Shown here: positions 61,366 to 64,000 of the stretch, in pieces
How positions within the stretch are numbered: position 1 is the stretch's first letter
Layout of the letters: each line of letters opens with the position of its first letter
Assembly: GCF_947259025.1 (NCBI RefSeq)
Contig: NZ_CAMYKO010000005.1
Coordinates: forward strand, 434,001-498,000
Direction: 5' to 3'
DNA: 64,000 nt
From: an uncultured Methylophaga sp.
GTDB lineage: Bacteria > Pseudomonadota > Gammaproteobacteria > Nitrosococcales > Methylophagaceae
The notes under the pieces: model-generated
What the model was told of the DNA's origin: nothing
The model's input: the letters and a program-made list of their open reading frames with translations, nothing else
Databases searched by the model: none
Translations under genes and position numbers: made by a program

Positions 61366-61794
61366 CTACATCACCTCATCGTCATTGTTTAATTTTTTTA
61401 TCAGTCTTTTTGATAGCCCGCCGTGCAGACGGCACCGTGTGGCCAGTGCGCCCATGCCCCAGGCTTCGGGCGGCCGGATGGCAACCGAGCGCTTACAGCG
61501 TTTACCACCGGGCAACTTGGCACCACAGGGCGGCCGGTAGCGTTTGATTTTTTCCCAGCCTTCCAGCGTCTGGGTCGCTTTTCTGATGACCTTGACTTCA
61601 CGGGGCGATAACTGGCTTTGATCGACGGGGCGCGTCTTCTCGTCAGTATGGCGCCACCAGTAACGTACCACCGGCTTGGGCAGACCGAAGCGGCGCGCCA
61701 GATCGTCCGGTTTGCGATAGATCTCCAGCTCCAGCAGCAGTATAGCTGCCTGCTCGAGTCTGGCGGTAAAGTCACGACTTTCCTCAGGTGTCAT
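61366..61794 (-). CDS. Small basic protein with Cys and H-G-G motif
   Basis: 142 residues. The N-terminal half looks like a helix-turn-helix (D-D-L-A-R-R-F-G-L-P-K-P-V-V-R-Y-W-W). The C-terminal half has C-G-A-K-L-P-G-G-K-R-C-K-R-S and C-R-L-H-G-G-L-S-K-R, a Cys-rich basic motif also found in some phage-like small proteins. It overlaps the YcgN-type gene by 4 bp. Possibly DNA-binding; function unknown. Confidence 0.6.
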   Translation of the reverse strand: MTPEESRDFTARLEQAAILLLELEIYRKPDDLARRFGLPKPVVRYWWRHTDEKTRPVDQSQLSPREVKVIRKATQTLEGWEKIKRYRPPCGAKLPGGKRCKRSVAIRPPEAWGMGALATRCRLHGGLSKRLIKKLNNDDEVM

Positions 61795-62261
61795 GCATCC
61801 GGGTCGGGTTCATGGCTGAGTTTAATCACGGCTTCGGTCAGCTCTTCAACCTCGCTCTCGGGACGGGCGATATGTCTGACAGAAATGCCGGCTTTATGCA
61901 CGCTGTCCGGGTCACCGGTGACCAGCGGATGCCAATCGGGCAAGGGTTCCCCCTCAGCCAGCAGGCGGTAAGCACAAGTCGAAGGTAGCCAGTCGAAGTA
62001 ATGGGCATTTTCAATGCTGAGCTGGATGCAGTCAGGGATGATTGACTGCCGGTTGCTGTAGTCCTTGCAGCGGCAGGCATCAATATCCAGTAAAGAGCAG
62101 GCGGCACGGGTGTAGTACATGCGGCCATCGTCTTCATCTTCGAGCTTGTGCAGGCAGCAGCGGGCACAACCATCGCACAGACTTTCCCACTCCTCGTGAG
62201 TCATCTGGCTCAGGCGTTTGTGTTTCCAGAACTCAACAGATGTTTTATCCTGATTAATCAT
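61791..62261 (-). CDS. YcgN/YkgJ-type cysteine-cluster protein
   Basis: 156 residues from ATG at 62261; the frame is open to 62345, but the start aligns with E. coli YcgN. E-W-E-S-L-C-D-G-C-A-R-C-C-L-H-K-L, A-C-S-L-L-D, A-C-R-C-K-D-Y, P-D-C and T-C-A-Y-R-L-L form the conserved cysteine cluster, probably metal-binding. Function unknown. The start codon overlaps the start codon of the divergent gene (CATG). Confidence 0.88.
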   Translation of the reverse strand: MINQDKTSVEFWKHKRLSQMTHEEWESLCDGCARCCLHKLEDEDDGRMYYTRAACSLLDIDACRCKDYSNRQSIIPDCIQLSIENAHYFDWLPSTCAYRLLAEGEPLPDWHPLVTGDPDSVHKAGISVRHIARPESEVEELTEAVIKLSHEPDPDA

Positions 62262-62739
62262 GACTGATTCATATGCCTTATCCAGCCTGTTGGCGCCTTT
62301 TGTCAAAGCGTTCAATCCCCACTCTGTTTTGACTGCCGGCGACACGGCCGAATTATGTCTGCAAACCGATAATGATACTAAATTTCAGCATCTGACGACA
62401 CCTTTCAGTCAGCAGCAATTACAGCGAATCAGCCCCGTTGACCTGGCGCTGATTAGTCATCTGACCGAATCAATGAGCAAAGCCGAGGCGCAACAATGGC
62501 TGGGCAAAATTAAAAATCAGTATGCGCCTCACGTGATTTTGATCAGCCACCCCGAGCTGGCTGCGGAGCATGGCTGGCAATTTACTGACTACCTGGCGAT
62601 GGGGTTCAGGCATATTGCCGGTAGCGAGGACGGCCTGCAGGTATTCAGTTATGCGATTGAAAATTACCAACCCAAACGTGACTGGCTCAACAGCCGTTTC
62701 TGGGCCAACCCGGAAATGTACGATAAATATCGCTGGTGA
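62260..62739 (+). CDS. DUF6231-like conserved protein
   Basis: 159 residues. D-L-A-L-I-S-H-L-T-E-S-M-S-K, then Y-A-P-H-V-I-L-I-S-H-P and a C-terminal Y-Q-P-K-R-D-W-L-N-S-R-F-W-A-N-P-E-M-Y-D-K-Y-R-W. The C-terminal W/Y/R block is characteristic of the DUF6231 family of gammaproteobacteria. Function unknown. Its ATG shares bases with the start of the divergent cysteine-cluster gene. A ribosome site is not obvious, so translation may begin further in. Confidence 0.65.
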   Translation: MTDSYALSSLLAPFVKAFNPHSVLTAGDTAELCLQTDNDTKFQHLTTPFSQQQLQRISPVDLALISHLTESMSKAEAQQWLGKIKNQYAPHVILISHPELAAEHGWQFTDYLAMGFRHIAGSEDGLQVFSYAIENYQPKRDWLNSRFWANPEMYDKYRW

Positions 62740-62805
62740 CATCAAGCTGTCACACAGACAGTTTAGAATGGAAGGATTACTGCGTTTAATACCGCCAAAG
62801 GAATT

Positions 62806-64000
62806 ATGAAACAAGAACAGCCCACCGATCTGAACAATCCCGAGCTCTACATCAACCGTGAATTGAGCTTACTGGAATTTAACTGGCGCGTGTTGCAGCA
62901 GGCGCTGGACACCAATGTGCCCTTGCTGGAACGGCTCAATTACCTGTGTATTTCCAGCACCAACCTGGACGAATTTTTCGAAGTACGGGTGGCGGGCCTG
63001 ATTCAGCAGATTGAAATTGGTGATCCCTACATCGAAGCCGATCAGGTTACCGCGCAGGAATGTCTCAAGCTTATCAGTCAGCGTGCTCACGAGCTGGTGG
63101 AAGAGCAGTACCGGGTGCTCAACGAGGTGTTACTGCCGGAAATGGAGCAGCAGGACATCCGCATTCTGCCGCGTTCACAGTGGAATGATGAACACACCCA
63201 ATGGCTGCAGAATTATTTCCAGGAAGAGATCCTGCCTATCCTGAGCCCGATGGGGCTGGATTCTGCGCATCCCTTCCCGCGTCTGCTCAACAAGAGTTTG
63301 AACTTTATCGTCTCGCTGGTGGGTAAGGATGCCTTCGGACGCGACCGGGGCTATGCCATTCTGCAGGCACCACGGGCTCTGCCCCGGGTGATTCAGTTCC
63401 CGGAAAATTTATGCCAGGAGGGAGAATATAAATTTGTCTTTCTGTCATCGATTATCCATGCTTTTGCCGAAGACCTGTTTTTCGGCATGAAGGTCAAAGG
63501 TTGTTACCAGTTCCGTGTCACCCGCAACAGTGATCTGGCGATCGACACCGAGGAAACCAGTGACCTGCTCGCCACCATTGCTGACGAGCTGACCCAGCGC
63601 AACTTCGGCGATGAAGTCAGGCTGGAGATCGCCCATAACTGTCCGGAAGATATGGTCGAATTCCTGCGCCAGGAATGCGGTATGGAAAGAGACAATGTTT
63701 ACCTGGTCAATGGCCCCGTCAACCTGAGCCGGATACAGGCCGTCTGTTCGCTGGTAGAACGGAGTGATCTCAAGTTCAAACCTTTCACTCAGGGACGACC
63801 AAGTGGTCTGACCCCCGATGTCGATATCTTCGGCGCGTTGCGTAAACAGGATATGCTGCTGCACCATCCTTACCAGTCTTTCACACCCATCATTGATTTG
63901 CTCAGACAGGCGGCGGCTGACAGCAGCGTGCTAGCAATCAAACAAACCCTGTATCGCACCGGCTCCAAATCCCCCATAGTCGATGCCCTGGTCACTGCAG
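62806..64000 (+). CDS. ppk1: Polyphosphate kinase 1, 5' part (cut by window end)
   Basis: A frame open from ATG 62806 (AAAGGA upstream) to the window end, 398 codons. N-terminal domain Y-I-N-R-E-L-S-L-L-E-F-N-W-R-V-L; H-P-F-P-R-L; L-L-H-H-P-Y-Q-S-F; and D-S-S-V-L-A-I-K-Q-T-L-Y-R-T match PPK1. The catalytic phospho-histidine lies further downstream and is not in this window. The enzyme makes polyphosphate from ATP. Confidence 0.94.
   Translation, partial: MKQEQPTDLNNPELYINRELSLLEFNWRVLQQALDTNVPLLERLNYLCISSTNLDEFFEVRVAGLIQQIEIGDPYIEADQVTAQECLKLISQRAHELVEEQYRVLNEVLLPEMEQQDIRILPRSQWNDEHTQWLQNYFQEEILPILSPMGLDSAHPFPRLLNKSLNFIVSLVGKDAFGRDRGYAILQAPRALPRVIQFPENLCQEGEYKFVFLSSIIHAFAEDLFFGMKVKGCYQFRVTRNSDLAIDTEETSDLLATIADELTQRNFGDEVRLEIAHNCPEDMVEFLRQECGMERDNVYLVNGPVNLSRIQAVCSLVERSDLKFKPFTQGRPSGLTPDVDIFGALRKQDMLLHHPYQSFTPIIDLLRQAAADSSVLAIKQTLYRTGSKSPIVDALVTA

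Overview
The window looks like part of the chromosome of a methylotrophic gammaproteobacterium, most like Methylophaga. The evidence is gammaproteobacterial housekeeping genes (rapA, yoaA-type helicase, pqiABC, ycgN-type, ppk1, lapD/lapG), a formaldehyde-activating-enzyme homologue, and a pterin-carbinolamine-dehydratase-like gene. The genus is an inference from protein resemblance. I saw no rRNA, tRNA, CRISPR array or insertion sequence.

Layout. 0.2-2.5 kb: MFS transporter divergent from a LysR regulator. 2.5-8.6 kb: CzcCBA-type heavy-metal RND efflux operon with a His-rich CzcI-like protein. 8.7-15 kb: AcuI/YhdH reductase, ribA, pqiABC and a lipoprotein. 15.2-22.2 kb: complete type I restriction-modification operon (hsdM, hsdS, hsdR) followed 2 bp later by an unknown gene with an HTH-like segment. 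22.4-28.4 kb: an integrated filamentous (inovirus-type) phage lying between two dif-like XerC/XerD sites, which places the window at the chromosome replication terminus. 28.6-40.3 kb: DUF5677-like gene, carbinolamine dehydratase-like gene, DUF6494, DUF2237, a yoaA/GIDE-like/lemA run, a fae homologue, truncated haemoglobin, CinA-like protein, AEC transporter and a LapD-LapG pair. 40.3-48.3 kb: an unusually tight ten-gene minus-strand operon joining a possible small-molecule pathway (thermostable-hemolysin family protein, AMP-forming ligase, haem-oxygenase-like metalloenzyme, SDR, TPR protein) to a two-component system, a cupredoxin, an FTR1 iron permease and an outer-membrane-type protein. 48.4-54 kb: a second, AcrB-type RND efflux set. 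54-62.8 kb: rapA and many small housekeeping genes. 62.8 kb to the end: 5' part of polyphosphate kinase.

The two most interesting items are these. (1) In the Xer-integrated phage, recombination at dif appears to change the C-terminus of a phage regulator and to separate two regulatory genes that would be adjacent in the circular form. (2) In the ten-gene operon, biosynthesis-type enzymes, iron uptake and a dedicated sensor/regulator are translationally coupled, and a two-component-type direct repeat lies just upstream of the first gene.

Motif positions were counted by eye. Family names come from recognition of sequence, not from database searches.
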